Part shown: one piece after another, positions 1-8,902 of the stretch
How the letters are laid out: every line of letters starts with the position of its first letter
How positions within the stretch are numbered: position 1 is the first letter of the stretch
Source: DASQFY01 sp036397815
GTDB taxonomy: Bacteria > Chloroflexota > Limnocylindria > QHBO01
Direction of reading: 5' to 3'
NCBI GenBank assembly: GCA_036397815.1
Contig: DASWIE010000021.1
Span: 1-39,027 of the forward strand
Length of the DNA stretch: 39,027 nt
Notes under the pieces: model-generated
What the model was told of the DNA's origin: nothing
The model's input: the letters and a program-made list of their open reading frames with translations, nothing else
Database searches by the model: none
Program-made: the position numbers and the translations under genes

Positions 1-20
1 CCGCGCTCGCCTAGCGCCGG

Positions 21-42
21 ACCGTATATGCGTATATACGGT
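21..42. promoter_or_regulatory. 22-bp AT-rich near-perfect palindrome
   Basis: The two 9-base arms ACCGTATAT and ATATACGGT are exact inverted repeats around a 4-base centre (GCGT) in which only the outer two positions fail to pair. It is markedly AT-rich for this sequence and lies about 30 bases beyond the mreB stop. No T-run follows on either strand, so an operator is more likely than an intrinsic terminator. The gene it would control lies outside the window to the left or is unknown. Confidence 0.45.
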
Positions 43-73
43 CATTGGGTGGGAGATGCGACCGCGTCACGGG

Positions 74-1132
74 CTACCGCGGCGCGCGGGTGAACTGCTC
101 ACTCACCAGCACGCGCTCGAGCGTATCGAGCTCCTCGAGCACGCGGCCGGTGCCGCGCACCACGCACGTGAGCGGGTCGTCTGCGATGTGGACCGGCATC
201 TGGGTCGCCTCGGCCACCCGGCGGTCGAGCCCCGCGAGCAGCGCGCCGCCACCGGCCAGGACGATCCCCTGGTCCATGATGTCGGCCACCAGCTCCGGCG
301 GCGTCTCCTCGATCGTCTCCTTGATGGCATCGATGATCTGGGCGATCGACGGTTCGAGCGCCTCGCGGATCTGGTCGCCGCCGACCTCCACGCTGCGCGG
401 CAGGCCGGTGAGCAGGTCGCGGCCACGGAACGTCACCGTGCGCTCGCTTTTCTCGGCGGGGTAGGCGGAGCCGACGGCGATCTTGATCTCCTCCGCCGTC
501 CGCTCGCCCATGAGCAGGTTGTACTCGCGCCGGGCGAAGCTGACGATGTCGGTGTCCATCTCGTCGCCGCCCATCCGGATGCTGCGGCTGACCACGATCC
601 CGCCGAGGCTGATGACCGCCACCTCGGTGGTGCCGCCGCCGATGTCCACGATCAGCGACCCCGTCGGCTCGCTCACCGGCAGGCCGGCGCCGATGGCGGC
701 CGCCATCGGCTCCTCGATCAGGCGCGCCCATCGCGCGCCGGCGTTGATTGTCGCGTCGCGCACCGCCCGCTTCTCGACCTCGGTCACGCCGGACGGGATG
801 CCGACCAGCACGCGCGGGCGGGGGATGCGGGCGTATCGGTCGTGAACTTTCTGGATGAAGTAGCGAATCATCTGCTCGGTGACGTCGAAGTCGCTGATCA
901 CCCCGTCGCGCAGCGGGCGGATGGCCACGATGTTGGCCGGGGTGCGCCCGACCATTCGCTTCGCCTCGGCGCCGATGGCCAGCACGCGCTTGCTGCGGGT
1001 GTCCATGGCCACCACCGATGGCTCGCTGATGACGATCCCGCGATGTCGGACCGTGACGAGCGTGTTTGCGGTGCCCAGGTCGATCCCGACGTCGTGGCTG
1101 AGGAGACCGAGCAGGCCGTCGAAGAGTCCCAA
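74..1132 (-). CDS. mreB: Rod shape-determining protein MreB
   Basis: This is the actin-like ATPase that polymerises under the membrane and guides lateral cell-wall synthesis. The 352-residue product has the family's usual length. It shows the phosphate-1 loop GIDLGTANT (residues 16-24), the helix EEPMAAAIGAGL with its catalytic Glu near 140, the phosphate-2 loop DIGGGTTEV (163-171) and the adenosine motif IVLAGGGALL near the C-terminus. I chose the TTG start because GGAGG sits 4 bases upstream and the protein then begins LGLFDGLLG as MreB proteins do; the frame stays open further upstream but that stretch has no MreB character. mreC and mreD are not visible; the next gene downstream is outside the window. 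It diverges from glgB. A TAGGGT hexamer at 1234-1239 (minus strand) is a possible -10 element that would leave a leader of about 95 bases. Confidence 0.95.
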   Translation of the reverse strand: MGLFDGLLGLLSHDVGIDLGTANTLVTVRHRGIVISEPSVVAMDTRSKRVLAIGAEAKRMVGRTPANIVAIRPLRDGVISDFDVTEQMIRYFIQKVHDRYARIPRPRVLVGIPSGVTEVEKRAVRDATINAGARWARLIEEPMAAAIGAGLPVSEPTGSLIVDIGGGTTEVAVISLGGIVVSRSIRMGGDEMDTDIVSFARREYNLLMGERTAEEIKIAVGSAYPAEKSERTVTFRGRDLLTGLPRSVEVGGDQIREALEPSIAQIIDAIKETIEETPPELVADIMDQGIVLAGGGALLAGLDRRVAEATQMPVHIADDPLTCVVRGTGRVLEELDTLERVLVSEQFTRAPR

Positions 1133-1316
1133 GTTGCCTCCGGCTGCCGTGGCCCCGGCCCGTGGCACGACAGGGCCAGTTGTTGAGGATTGCGCGCCCC
1201 TGGTGCGTCCGGGCATCGCCGAGCGCGGGTGCAACCCTAGCACACGGGCCCGCCAAATCGGGCCGCGCGAGCCGAGCTGACCCCTGGTCGTGGTGCGCCA
1301 CACCGGTGCGCGAGGG

Positions 1317-1322
1317 TATGGT
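1317..1322 (+). promoter_or_regulatory. Putative -10 element for glgB (TATGGT)
   Basis: TATGGT lies exactly 6 bases before the GTG chosen as the glgB start, so transcription would begin at or next to the start codon (leaderless mRNA). No convincing -35 hexamer is visible. It matches the TAnnnT pattern before treS, radC and purF. Confidence 0.4.
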
Positions 1323-1328
1323 TCATCC

Positions 1329-3557
1329 GTGGCCACCCGCTCGACCGCTCGTCAGCTCGCGCCGCCCGCCGACGAGGCGCAGCGCCTGGTCCGCGGCGAG
1401 CACCACGATCCGCACGCGATCCTGGGCGCACATCCGCTGGGCGACGGCCGCGTGGTCCGGACCTTCCATCCGGAGGCGACCGGGGTCGACCTGCTCCGGC
1501 CCCACGCCCAGCCTCAGCCGATGGAACCGCTGGGCGACGGCCTCTGGGCGGCATTCCTGCCTGGCGCCCCTGCCTCCCCGTATCGCCTGCGCCTGCATTT
1601 CCGGAACGGGGACGACTGGGAGCGTGACGATCCGTATCGGTTCATGCCGACCGTCGGCGAGGCTGATCTGCGCCTCTTCAACGAAGGGACCCACGAACGG
1701 CTTTGGGAAGCGCTCGGCGCGCACCCGCGCATCGTCGACGGGACGGCGGGGGTCTCTTTCGCCGTCTGGGCACCGAACGCGCGGAGCGTGCGGGTGGTCG
1801 GCGACTTCACGCGCTGGGACGGGCGGCTCTTTCCGATGCGCTCGCTCGGGGCGTCCGGAGTCTGGGAGCTCTTCGTGCCGGAGATCGGTCCCGGGGAGCT
1901 CTACAAGTTCGAGGTGGTCGGCCAGGACGGTAGCGTGCGGCTGAAGGCGGACCCCTTCGCCTTCGCGATGCAGGTTCGGCCGGAGACCGCCTCCCGGGTA
2001 TGGGACGTCTCCAACGACGACGTCTGGACCGATGACGCCTGGATGGCGGCACGCGCGACCCGGGATCCGTATCGGTCGCCGATGGCGACCTACGAGGTGC
2101 ACCTGGGGTCGTGGAAGCGCAACCCGGACGGCAGCTGGCTCGGCTACCGCCAGGCGGCCGAGGAGCTCATCGAGCATTGCCGCCGCTTCGGCTTCACGCA
2201 CGTCGAGCTGCTGCCGGTCGCCGAGCACCCGTTCGACGGCTCGTGGGGCTACCAGGTGACCGGCTACTACGCGCCGACCGCGCGATTCGGCTCGCCGGAC
2301 GACTTCCGCGCCATGGTCGATGCGCTGCACAACGCCGGGATCGGGGTGATCGTCGACTGGGTGCCGGCCCATTTCCCGACCGATGACTTCGCCCTGCGCC
2401 GCTTCGACGGCACGCCGCTCTACGAGCACGCCGACCCGCGGCGCGGCAAGCATCCCGACTGGGGAACCCTGATCTTCGACTTCGGCCGCCCGGAGGTGCG
2501 CAACTTCCTGGTCGCCAACGCGGTCTTCTGGCTCGATCGCTACCACATCGATGGGCTACGGGTCGACGCCGTGGCCTCGATGCTGTACCTCGACTACTCA
2601 CGCACGCGCGGGCAGTGGGAGCCGAACCGCTACGGCGGAAACGAGAACCTGGAGGCGATCGCCTTCCTGCGCGAGGTCAACGAGCGAACGTACGGGCGCC
2701 ACCCCGGCACCTTCACCATCGCCGAGGAGTCGACCGCCTTCCCCGGCGTCAGCCGGCCCACCTACCTCGGCGGCCTGGGGTTCGGCTTCAAGTGGGACAT
2801 GGGCTGGATGCACGACACGCTTGCCTACTTCCACGAGGACCCGATCCACCGTCGCTACCACCATCATCGGCTCACCTTCCGTGGCCTCTACATGTTCAGC
2901 GAGCACTTCGTCCTGCCCCTCTCGCACGACGAGGTGGTCCACGGCAAGGGATCGCTGCTCGGGAAGATGCCCGGCGACGAGTGGCAGCGCTTCGCCAACC
3001 TGCGCAGCCTGCTCGCCAACCTCTACACGCAGCCGGGCAAGAAGCTGCTCTTCATGGGCTCCGAGCTGGCCTCGTACGAGGAGTGGAGCCACGAGCGCGC
3101 GCTGCCGTGGGCGCTGGCCGCCGAACCGATGCGGGCCGCATACGGGCGCTTCGTGGCGGACCTCGGAAAGCTCTACCTTGACAGCCCGGCCCTGTGGGCG
3201 GCGGACCCTGACCCGCATACCTTCGCCTGGATCGACGCCTCCGATGTCGAGTCGTCGGTCTTCTCGTACATCCGCCGAGCCGGCGACAGCCTGCTGGTCG
3301 TCGTCCAGAACCTGACTCCGGTGGCGCGCCGCGGATACCAGCTCGGCCTGCCGCAGGCGGGTGGCTGGGAAGAGGTGCTGAACTCCGATTCGGAGCACTA
3401 CGGAGGGGCGAACCTGGGGAACCAGGGTGCGATCGTGGCCGATGCGACTCCCTTCCACGGGCAGCCCGCATCCGCGCGCCTGACCCTCCCGGGACTGGGG
3501 ACGATCATCCTCCGCCCGGCCGCCGCCGCGGCCGGTCGCCGCACCCGGCGCGCCTAG
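1329..3557 (+). CDS. glgB: 1,4-alpha-glucan branching enzyme GlgB (GH13)
   Basis: It cuts alpha-1,4-glucan chains and reattaches them through alpha-1,6 bonds, making the branches of glycogen-like glucan. The 742-residue product has an N-terminal domain, a CBM48 module (GVSFAVWAPNARSVRVVGDF), a GH13 barrel and a C-terminal beta domain, the usual full-length layout. Catalytic residues are visible: nucleophile Asp413 in DGLRVDAVAS, acid Glu466 in IAEESTAFPGVSRP, and Asp534 in LPLSHDEVVHGKGS. The GTG at 1329 is preferred because the sequence MATRSTARQ then follows a -10-like hexamer by 6 bases; a GTG at 1290 in the same frame would add 13 residues and cannot be excluded. The gene is convergent with the malQ-glgX-pep2-treS-glgE cluster, whose GlgE product is its natural substrate. 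Confidence 0.95.
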   Translation: MATRSTARQLAPPADEAQRLVRGEHHDPHAILGAHPLGDGRVVRTFHPEATGVDLLRPHAQPQPMEPLGDGLWAAFLPGAPASPYRLRLHFRNGDDWERDDPYRFMPTVGEADLRLFNEGTHERLWEALGAHPRIVDGTAGVSFAVWAPNARSVRVVGDFTRWDGRLFPMRSLGASGVWELFVPEIGPGELYKFEVVGQDGSVRLKADPFAFAMQVRPETASRVWDVSNDDVWTDDAWMAARATRDPYRSPMATYEVHLGSWKRNPDGSWLGYRQAAEELIEHCRRFGFTHVELLPVAEHPFDGSWGYQVTGYYAPTARFGSPDDFRAMVDALHNAGIGVIVDWVPAHFPTDDFALRRFDGTPLYEHADPRRGKHPDWGTLIFDFGRPEVRNFLVANAVFWLDRYHIDGLRVDAVASMLYLDYSRTRGQWEPNRYGGNENLEAIAFLREVNERTYGRHPGTFTIAEESTAFPGVSRPTYLGGLGFGFKWDMGWMHDTLAYFHEDPIHRRYHHHRLTFRGLYMFSEHFVLPLSHDEVVHGKGSLLGKMPGDEWQRFANLRSLLANLYTQPGKKLLFMGSELASYEEWSHERALPWALAAEPMRAAYGRFVADLGKLYLDSPALWAADPDPHTFAWIDASDVESSVFSYIRRAGDSLLVVVQNLTPVARRGYQLGLPQAGGWEEVLNSDSEHYGGANLGNQGAIVADATPFHGQPASARLTLPGLGTIILRPAAAAAGRRTRRA

Positions 3558-3583
3558 CCGTCAGCAGCTCAGCGCGCGAGCGC

Positions 3584-5443
3584 TCAGCGCCGCATGGCGC
3601 TGGTCAGACGCGCCACGAACGGATCGTCCGCGACCTCCGCGATCGTGGCCGGCAGCGCCAGCGACCAGTTGTCGCGCGCAGGCGCCATCGTGCCGGGCAG
3701 GTTCGGCCGCTCGCGCACGCGGAGCGCGTCCTCCAGGGTGGCCGCGGCCAGGACCGATGGCGCGGACGCGATGGCGGCGTGCGCCGCCAGCACGACCTCG
3801 TCGAGCGGCTCCTCGCGGCTGACCCCGGTCAGCGCCACCAGTCGCATCAGCAGCCGCTCGGCCGCAGCCGGATCGGGCTGCACGCCCGCGCGCGCCTGGT
3901 CCTCGAGGTCGGCGCCGCTCCACAGGCCGGCGATGGTCGGCAGATCGTGGGTGGTCACCGCGGCGAGCGCGGCGCGCGGCCATTCGGTCGGCGGCCGCCG
4001 CTCGAAGTAGCCGAGCCGCGTGGAGAGGATGTTGGCCGCCGCCAGGCGCCTGCGAACCCCTGCCTCAACGGTGCCCAGGTCCTCGCCGATCACGATCGCC
4101 TCGGCCCGATGGCTCTCGATGGCCAGGATGGCGAGCAGCTCGTCGGTCGGCTGGTTCACATAAGCACCATCGCCGGGAGCGTTGCCGCCCGGGACCCACC
4201 ACTGCCGGAAGAAGCCGAGCACGTGGTCGATGCGGAGGCCGCCGGCGGACCGCAGCGTGGCGCGGATCGTCTCGATGAAAGGGGCATAGCCGGCCTCCCG
4301 CAGGCGGTGCGGCACGAACGGCGGCAGGCCCCAGTCCTGGCCCGCCAGGTTGAAACGGTCGGGCGGCGCGCCCAGCGTGACGTCGAGCGCCAGGTGCTCC
4401 TGCCAGGCCCAGGCGTCGAAGCCGCCCGGGTCGAAGCCGACCGGCAGGTCGGCGATGAGGTCGACCCCCGCCCCTCCGGCGGCGGCGAGCTGCACGTCAA
4501 GGAGCCACTGGATCCAGGCGTGAAAGGCGACGCGGTCCCCAAGCTCGTCGGCAGCGGCCCTTACCGCGCGCGCGGCGGGCTTGCGCAGCCGCGCCGGCCA
4601 GGTTCGCCAGCCGGGCCCATGCACCTCGGAGAGCGCCGCGAAGGTGGCCCACTGCTCGAGTGGCTCGCCCGAGGCCGCCCGGAACGTCGCCAGCCGCCGG
4701 CGCACGCCCGGCGCAACGGCTCCGCCGGCCGCCCAGATCCGTTCGAGCGCGGCGAGCTTGTGGGCCTGCACCCGCGCTCGATCGATCCGTCGCTCGGCGT
4801 TGAGCGCGCGCGCGGCCCGCCCGATCGGCCCGAGCTCGGCGGCGGCCAGCTCCCGTCCCGGGACCCGCTCGATGGCCAGGTAGAGCGGATTGCGGAAGCG
4901 GCGGGTGCTGGGGTAGTACGGGCTGGGCTCGGGATCCGGGCCCGGGTTGGCGGCGACCAGTGGGTTGAGGACGAGTGCCTGTGCCCCCAGGCCGGCGGAC
5001 CACGTCGCCAGCGCGCGAAGGTCGGCCAGGTCGCCGATCCCCCAGCTGCGCCGCGAACGCGCGGCATGGAGCTGCACCGCCCAGCCCCAGGCGCGCATCG
5101 CGGGCGGGAGGTGGCAGCGTGCGGGAGCCACCAGGAGCAGCTGTTCTCCCGTGTCGCGCCGCAGGCGGTGGTAGCCGATCGGCACGTCTCGTGGCAGCCG
5201 AGCCACGGAGGGCATCGACGTGCCGTCCTCCAGGACGAGGTCCGCCGGCGGCCCGATCAGCTGGCCGGCACGCCCGATTCGAACCGGCTCCTCGAGGCTC
5301 GGCGCCGGCGGGGCCTTCGGATCGATGCCCATCGACGCCAGGACCGCGTCGCGCACCGGCGCCGCCACCCGACGGCGCACGTTCCACGCGTCGACATAGG
5401 TCGCCGCCACCGCCGCGCTGGGGTCGGGCGAGCCGGCTGCCAC
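3584..5443 (-). CDS. malQ: 4-alpha-glucanotransferase (amylomaltase, GH77)
   Basis: It transfers maltosyl and longer glucan units between alpha-1,4-glucans, releasing glucose, and recycles short malto-oligosaccharides. The 619-residue protein carries the GH77 signatures RRSWGIGDLADL, GLRIDHVLGFFRQWW (nucleophile Asp406), VIGEDLGTVE (Glu454) and VTTHDLPTIAG (Asp500). The GTG start at 5443 is separated by one base from the glgX stop, so translation is probably coupled; a GTG 13 codons further in (before AATYVDAWNV) is possible. It is the last gene of the cluster and converges with glgB across a 26-base gap. In this context it probably rebuilds primers from the oligosaccharides released by GlgX. 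Confidence 0.93.
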   Translation of the reverse strand: MAAGSPDPSAAVAATYVDAWNVRRRVAAPVRDAVLASMGIDPKAPPAPSLEEPVRIGRAGQLIGPPADLVLEDGTSMPSVARLPRDVPIGYHRLRRDTGEQLLLVAPARCHLPPAMRAWGWAVQLHAARSRRSWGIGDLADLRALATWSAGLGAQALVLNPLVAANPGPDPEPSPYYPSTRRFRNPLYLAIERVPGRELAAAELGPIGRAARALNAERRIDRARVQAHKLAALERIWAAGGAVAPGVRRRLATFRAASGEPLEQWATFAALSEVHGPGWRTWPARLRKPAARAVRAAADELGDRVAFHAWIQWLLDVQLAAAGGAGVDLIADLPVGFDPGGFDAWAWQEHLALDVTLGAPPDRFNLAGQDWGLPPFVPHRLREAGYAPFIETIRATLRSAGGLRIDHVLGFFRQWWVPGGNAPGDGAYVNQPTDELLAILAIESHRAEAIVIGEDLGTVEAGVRRRLAAANILSTRLGYFERRPPTEWPRAALAAVTTHDLPTIAGLWSGADLEDQARAGVQPDPAAAERLLMRLVALTGVSREEPLDEVVLAAHAAIASAPSVLAAATLEDALRVRERPNLPGTMAPARDNWSLALPATIAEVADDPFVARLTSAMRR

Positions 5444-5444
5444 C

Positions 5445-7565
5445 TCAGGACCGCGGCTGGCGGAGGAGGACAACCGATCGAGCGGCCAGGGAATAGGCGT
5501 TGCCACCCTCGTGGCGCGGGCCGTCGTCCGTCGGCAGGAGCTCCCGAAGGCTGGTATCGACGACCAGCAGCCAGCCGTTGCGAGCCCCTTCCGGCAGCCG
5601 GAAGTCGATCGTCTCCTCGTCGGCGTTGAGGACGAGCAGCAGGGTGTCGTCGACAATTCGCTCTCCCCGGGGGCCGCGTTCCTCGATCGCGTCGCCGGCC
5701 AGGCGCACGCCGATGGTGTGCACTCCCTGGGCGTGCCATTGGGCATCGGTCATCTCGTGGCCATCGGGGCCGTACCAGGTCAGGTCCTTCACGCTCGACC
5801 CGCGGATTCGCCGACCCTGGAAGAAGCGGCGCCGGCGGAGAACCGGGTGCGCGCGGAAGATGCGGATCATGGCCCGCGTGAACTCGAGCAGCTGCATGCG
5901 CCGGGTGTCCAGGTTCCAGTCGAACCAGCTGATCGGGTTGTCCTGGCAGTAGCCGTTGTTGTTGCCGGCCTGGGTGCGGCCGATCTCGTCGCCGCCGAGC
6001 AGCATCGGGACGCCCTGGCTGAGGAGCAGGGTCGCCACCACGTTTCGCTTGTGCTGCTCGCGTGCCGCGACGACCGCCGGATCATCGGTCGGGCCCTCGA
6101 CACCGAAGTTGCGCGACTCGTTGTCGCTCTCGCCGTCACGATTCTGCTCGCCGTTCGCCACGTTGTGCTTTCGCTCGTAGCTGACGAGGTCGGTGAGGGT
6201 GAAGCCGTCGTGGCTGGTCACGAAGTTGATGCTGGCGTGCGGCTGACGCCCGCCCTGGGCATACAGGTCGGACGAGCCCGAGAGCCGGAACGCGAGCTCA
6301 GCGGCCTGTCCGCCGACGCCACGCCAGAAGCGCCGCACGGTGTCCCGGTACTTGCCGTTCCATTCCGCCCAGCCCGCCGGGAAGTTGCCCACCTGGTATC
6401 CCCCCTCGCCCAGGTCCCAGGGCTCGGCGATGAGCTTGACCTGGCTGATCAGCGGGTCCTGGTGGACGATGTCGAAGAACGAGCCGAGGCGGTCCACGTC
6501 GTGCAGCTCGCGCGCCAGGGTGGAGGCCAGGTCGAAGCGAAACCCGTCGACATGCATCTCGCTGATCCAGTAGCGAAGGCTGTCCATGATCAGCTGCAGG
6601 GTCCGCGGGTGCTGAACGTTCAGCGTGTTGCCGGTCCCGGTGTAGTCGAGGTAGAGGCGGCGGTCGGCGGCCAGGAGGCGGTAGTAGGCGGCGTTGTCGA
6701 TGCCGCGGAAGGCGAGCGTCGGGCCGAGGTGGTTCCCCTCGCCGGTGTGGTTGTAGACGACGTCCAGGATCACCTCGATGCCCGCATCGTGCAGCCGCTT
6801 GACCATCGTCTTGAACTCGCTCACCGGCTCGCCGGTGGCGCTGAACCGGTGGTCGGGGGCAAAGAAGCCGATCGTGTTGTAGCCCCAGTAGTTGCTGAGC
6901 CCCAGCTCCACCAGCCGTCGATCGTTCACGTGGTGGTGCACCGGGAGCAGCTCGATCGCGCTCACGCCCAGCGAGGTGAGGTAGTCGACCGCCGCCGCCG
7001 AGCCGAGCCCGGCGTAGGTCCCGCGCAGGTCAGGCGCGACGTCGGGGTGCTGCTGGGTGAAGCCCTTGACGTGGACCTCGTAGATCAGGGTCTGCTCCCA
7101 CGGCGTCCGGAGCTGGGTGTCACCGCCCCAGGTGAAGGAGGTGTTGACGACCACGCTCTTCGGCACGTGCGCGGACGAGTCCCGCTCGTCGGGCTGGTCG
7201 TCCTCGGCATCGGTGCCGACCCGGTAGCCGAAGAGACGGTCGCTCCAGTCGATCGGTCCCCCCAGGCGCTTGGCGTACGGGTCAATCAGCAGCTTGTTCG
7301 GGTTGAACCGATGGCCGTCGGCCGGCGCATACGGCCCGTGCACGCGATAGCCGTAGTGCTGCTCCGGGGCGACGTCGGGCAGGTAGCAGTGCCAGACATT
7401 GTCGGTCTGCTCGACGATCCGCACCCGCCGCTCGCCGCCATCGGCGTCAAACAGGCAGAGATCCACCGCGCTGGCGTTCTCGCTGAAGAGCGCGAAATTG
7501 ACGCCGGCGCCATCCCAGTTGGCGCCCAGCGGATAGGGCGCTCCCTCCCAGACGCGGATGCTCAC
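5445..7565 (-). CDS. glgX: Glycogen debranching enzyme GlgX (GH13)
   Basis: It hydrolyses alpha-1,6 branch points of glycogen-like glucan. The 706-residue protein starts with the CBM48-like segment YPLGANWDGAGVNFALFSENA, followed by a GH13 barrel with nucleophile Asp345 (GFRFDLAST), acid Glu381 (LIAEPWDLGEGGYQVG) and Asp453 (FVTSHDGFTLTDLVSY). The block GGDEIGRTQAGNNNGYCQDN is typical of GlgX/TreX rather than GlgB. The GTG start overlaps the pep2 stop as GTGA, and SIRVWEGAPYP is the expected N-terminus; the open frame upstream lies inside pep2. An archaeal-type TreX activity (debranching plus transfer) cannot be separated by sequence alone. Confidence 0.94.
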   Translation of the reverse strand: MSIRVWEGAPYPLGANWDGAGVNFALFSENASAVDLCLFDADGGERRVRIVEQTDNVWHCYLPDVAPEQHYGYRVHGPYAPADGHRFNPNKLLIDPYAKRLGGPIDWSDRLFGYRVGTDAEDDQPDERDSSAHVPKSVVVNTSFTWGGDTQLRTPWEQTLIYEVHVKGFTQQHPDVAPDLRGTYAGLGSAAAVDYLTSLGVSAIELLPVHHHVNDRRLVELGLSNYWGYNTIGFFAPDHRFSATGEPVSEFKTMVKRLHDAGIEVILDVVYNHTGEGNHLGPTLAFRGIDNAAYYRLLAADRRLYLDYTGTGNTLNVQHPRTLQLIMDSLRYWISEMHVDGFRFDLASTLARELHDVDRLGSFFDIVHQDPLISQVKLIAEPWDLGEGGYQVGNFPAGWAEWNGKYRDTVRRFWRGVGGQAAELAFRLSGSSDLYAQGGRQPHASINFVTSHDGFTLTDLVSYERKHNVANGEQNRDGESDNESRNFGVEGPTDDPAVVAAREQHKRNVVATLLLSQGVPMLLGGDEIGRTQAGNNNGYCQDNPISWFDWNLDTRRMQLLEFTRAMIRIFRAHPVLRRRRFFQGRRIRGSSVKDLTWYGPDGHEMTDAQWHAQGVHTIGVRLAGDAIEERGPRGERIVDDTLLLVLNADEETIDFRLPEGARNGWLLVVDTSLRELLPTDDGPRHEGGNAYSLAARSVVLLRQPRS

Positions 7566-8902
7566 GCCAGCAGCCGCTCCAGCGCGGCGAGCGGCAGCCA
7601 CACCCACTCCGGGCGGTTGTTGGCCTCGTAGCGGACTTCGTAGCAGGCCTTCTCGAGCTCGAAGGCCGCCAACAGGCCCTCCCCGCCGGGCGGCAGCCCG
7701 CCGTAGCCCGAGAGGAAGGCGTCCCGCGCCTCGCTGAGCCAGGCGTCGGGCTCGAAATCGATCGCCCCGTCGCGCTGCGCCGTCCGTGCCGCGTAGTCCA
7801 GGGATCGCAGCATGCCCGCCACGTCGCGCAGCGGCGAGGCCGGCAGCCGCCGTTCGGCGAGCGGTCGCGCCGGCTCGCCCTCGAAGTCGATGACCGCGAA
7901 GTCGCGCTCGGTGCGCAGCAGCTGCCCGAGGTGGTAGTCGCCGTGGATCCTGGTGGCGCGCGCGGTGTCGGCATCCTGGATCGTGGCCAGCCGCTGGGCG
8001 ATGGCCGGCGCCAGCGCCTCCAACCGCGCCCGTGCGTCACCGGCGAGCGCCTCGACGGCCCCTTCGAGCTGGGCCTCGGCCGAGGCACGCCAGGCGGCGA
8101 GCTCCTCGAGCGTGGCCAGCCGCGCCGGGAAGCCGGGTGCGTCAGGTCGCGAGGCCAGCGCGGCGTGCATCTCGGCGGTGATGAGGCCGATCTGGGACGC
8201 GTCCGCGAGCGCCTCGGCCGCCCCCTCCGGGCCTGCCGCCAGACGTCCGAGGACCCGTCGCCAGCCGTCGCCGCGCGCGGGCAGAAAGGCCTGCAGCATC
8301 CCGGCGGCGCATGGCTCGCCCTCGTTGGGCAAATAGGTGATCGCCCCCGCCAGGGCCGGCGCGTGGCGAAAGCCGACCGCGGTCAGGAAGGCGCTGACCT
8401 CGACCTCTGGGTTGGTCCCGGGCTCCAACAGGCGGTAGACCTTCAGGAAGAGCCGATCACCGAGGACCGCCGAGCTGTTGGACTGCTCCACGGCCTGCAC
8501 TCGCTCGTCCAGGCGGCCGGCCTCGTCCGCGCCGCCGGGCAGCAGCTCGGCCAGCGCGGGAGTCGCCTCGAAGCCGAAGCGCCCGAGCTCGGCGGGCAGC
8601 ACGCCACCGGCGGCGATGCGAGCGACGAGCGCGCGCCACAGCCCTTCGCCGTCGCGCGGCTCGCGGAGGCTCTGCCCGTCGGCAACCGCCGGAACCAGGT
8701 AGCGGTCCTCGCCGCCGTCGACATAGGCAACCCCCAGCACCAGCAACCAGCCGCTCCCGGCGCCCAGCTCGGCGGCGTCGCGCGGCGAGACCGCCTCGAC
8801 GCGTCGCGTCTTGGCGCGGAACCAGCGCTGGCCGGCGATCCACCCCGCGTCGAGCGATCGCGCCCGACGTGCGAGGAGATCAGCCGGCACCGTCGGCGCC
8901 AT
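7562..8902 (-). CDS. pep2: Maltokinase (Pep2/Mak)
   Basis: It phosphorylates maltose with ATP to maltose 1-phosphate, the donor for GlgE. The 446-residue protein opens with the maltokinase cap-domain motif WIAGQRWFRAKTR and has a kinase-like catalytic segment RIHGDYHLGQ (His320, Asp322) followed by AVIDFEGEPARPLAERR, the metal-binding Asp motif. Its ATG lies inside the end of treS, a 23-base overlap. In many bacteria TreS and maltokinase are fused; here they are separate but overlapping. The stop overlaps the glgX start. The cap motif and gene order exclude a general aminoglycoside-phosphotransferase annotation. Confidence 0.93.
   Translation of the reverse strand: MAPTVPADLLARRARSLDAGWIAGQRWFRAKTRRVEAVSPRDAAELGAGSGWLLVLGVAYVDGGEDRYLVPAVADGQSLREPRDGEGLWRALVARIAAGGVLPAELGRFGFEATPALAELLPGGADEAGRLDERVQAVEQSNSSAVLGDRLFLKVYRLLEPGTNPEVEVSAFLTAVGFRHAPALAGAITYLPNEGEPCAAGMLQAFLPARGDGWRRVLGRLAAGPEGAAEALADASQIGLITAEMHAALASRPDAPGFPARLATLEELAAWRASAEAQLEGAVEALAGDARARLEALAPAIAQRLATIQDADTARATRIHGDYHLGQLLRTERDFAVIDFEGEPARPLAERRLPASPLRDVAGMLRSLDYAARTAQRDGAIDFEPDAWLSEARDAFLSGYGGLPPGGEGLLAAFELEKACYEVRYEANNRPEWVWLPLAALERLLA

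Noticed and set aside
56..1186. Long open frames opposite mreB, glgB, glgX, purB and other genes
   Set aside because: They mirror real genes, have Arg/Ala/Gly-rich compositions and no family motifs. High GC removes stop codons from antisense frames.
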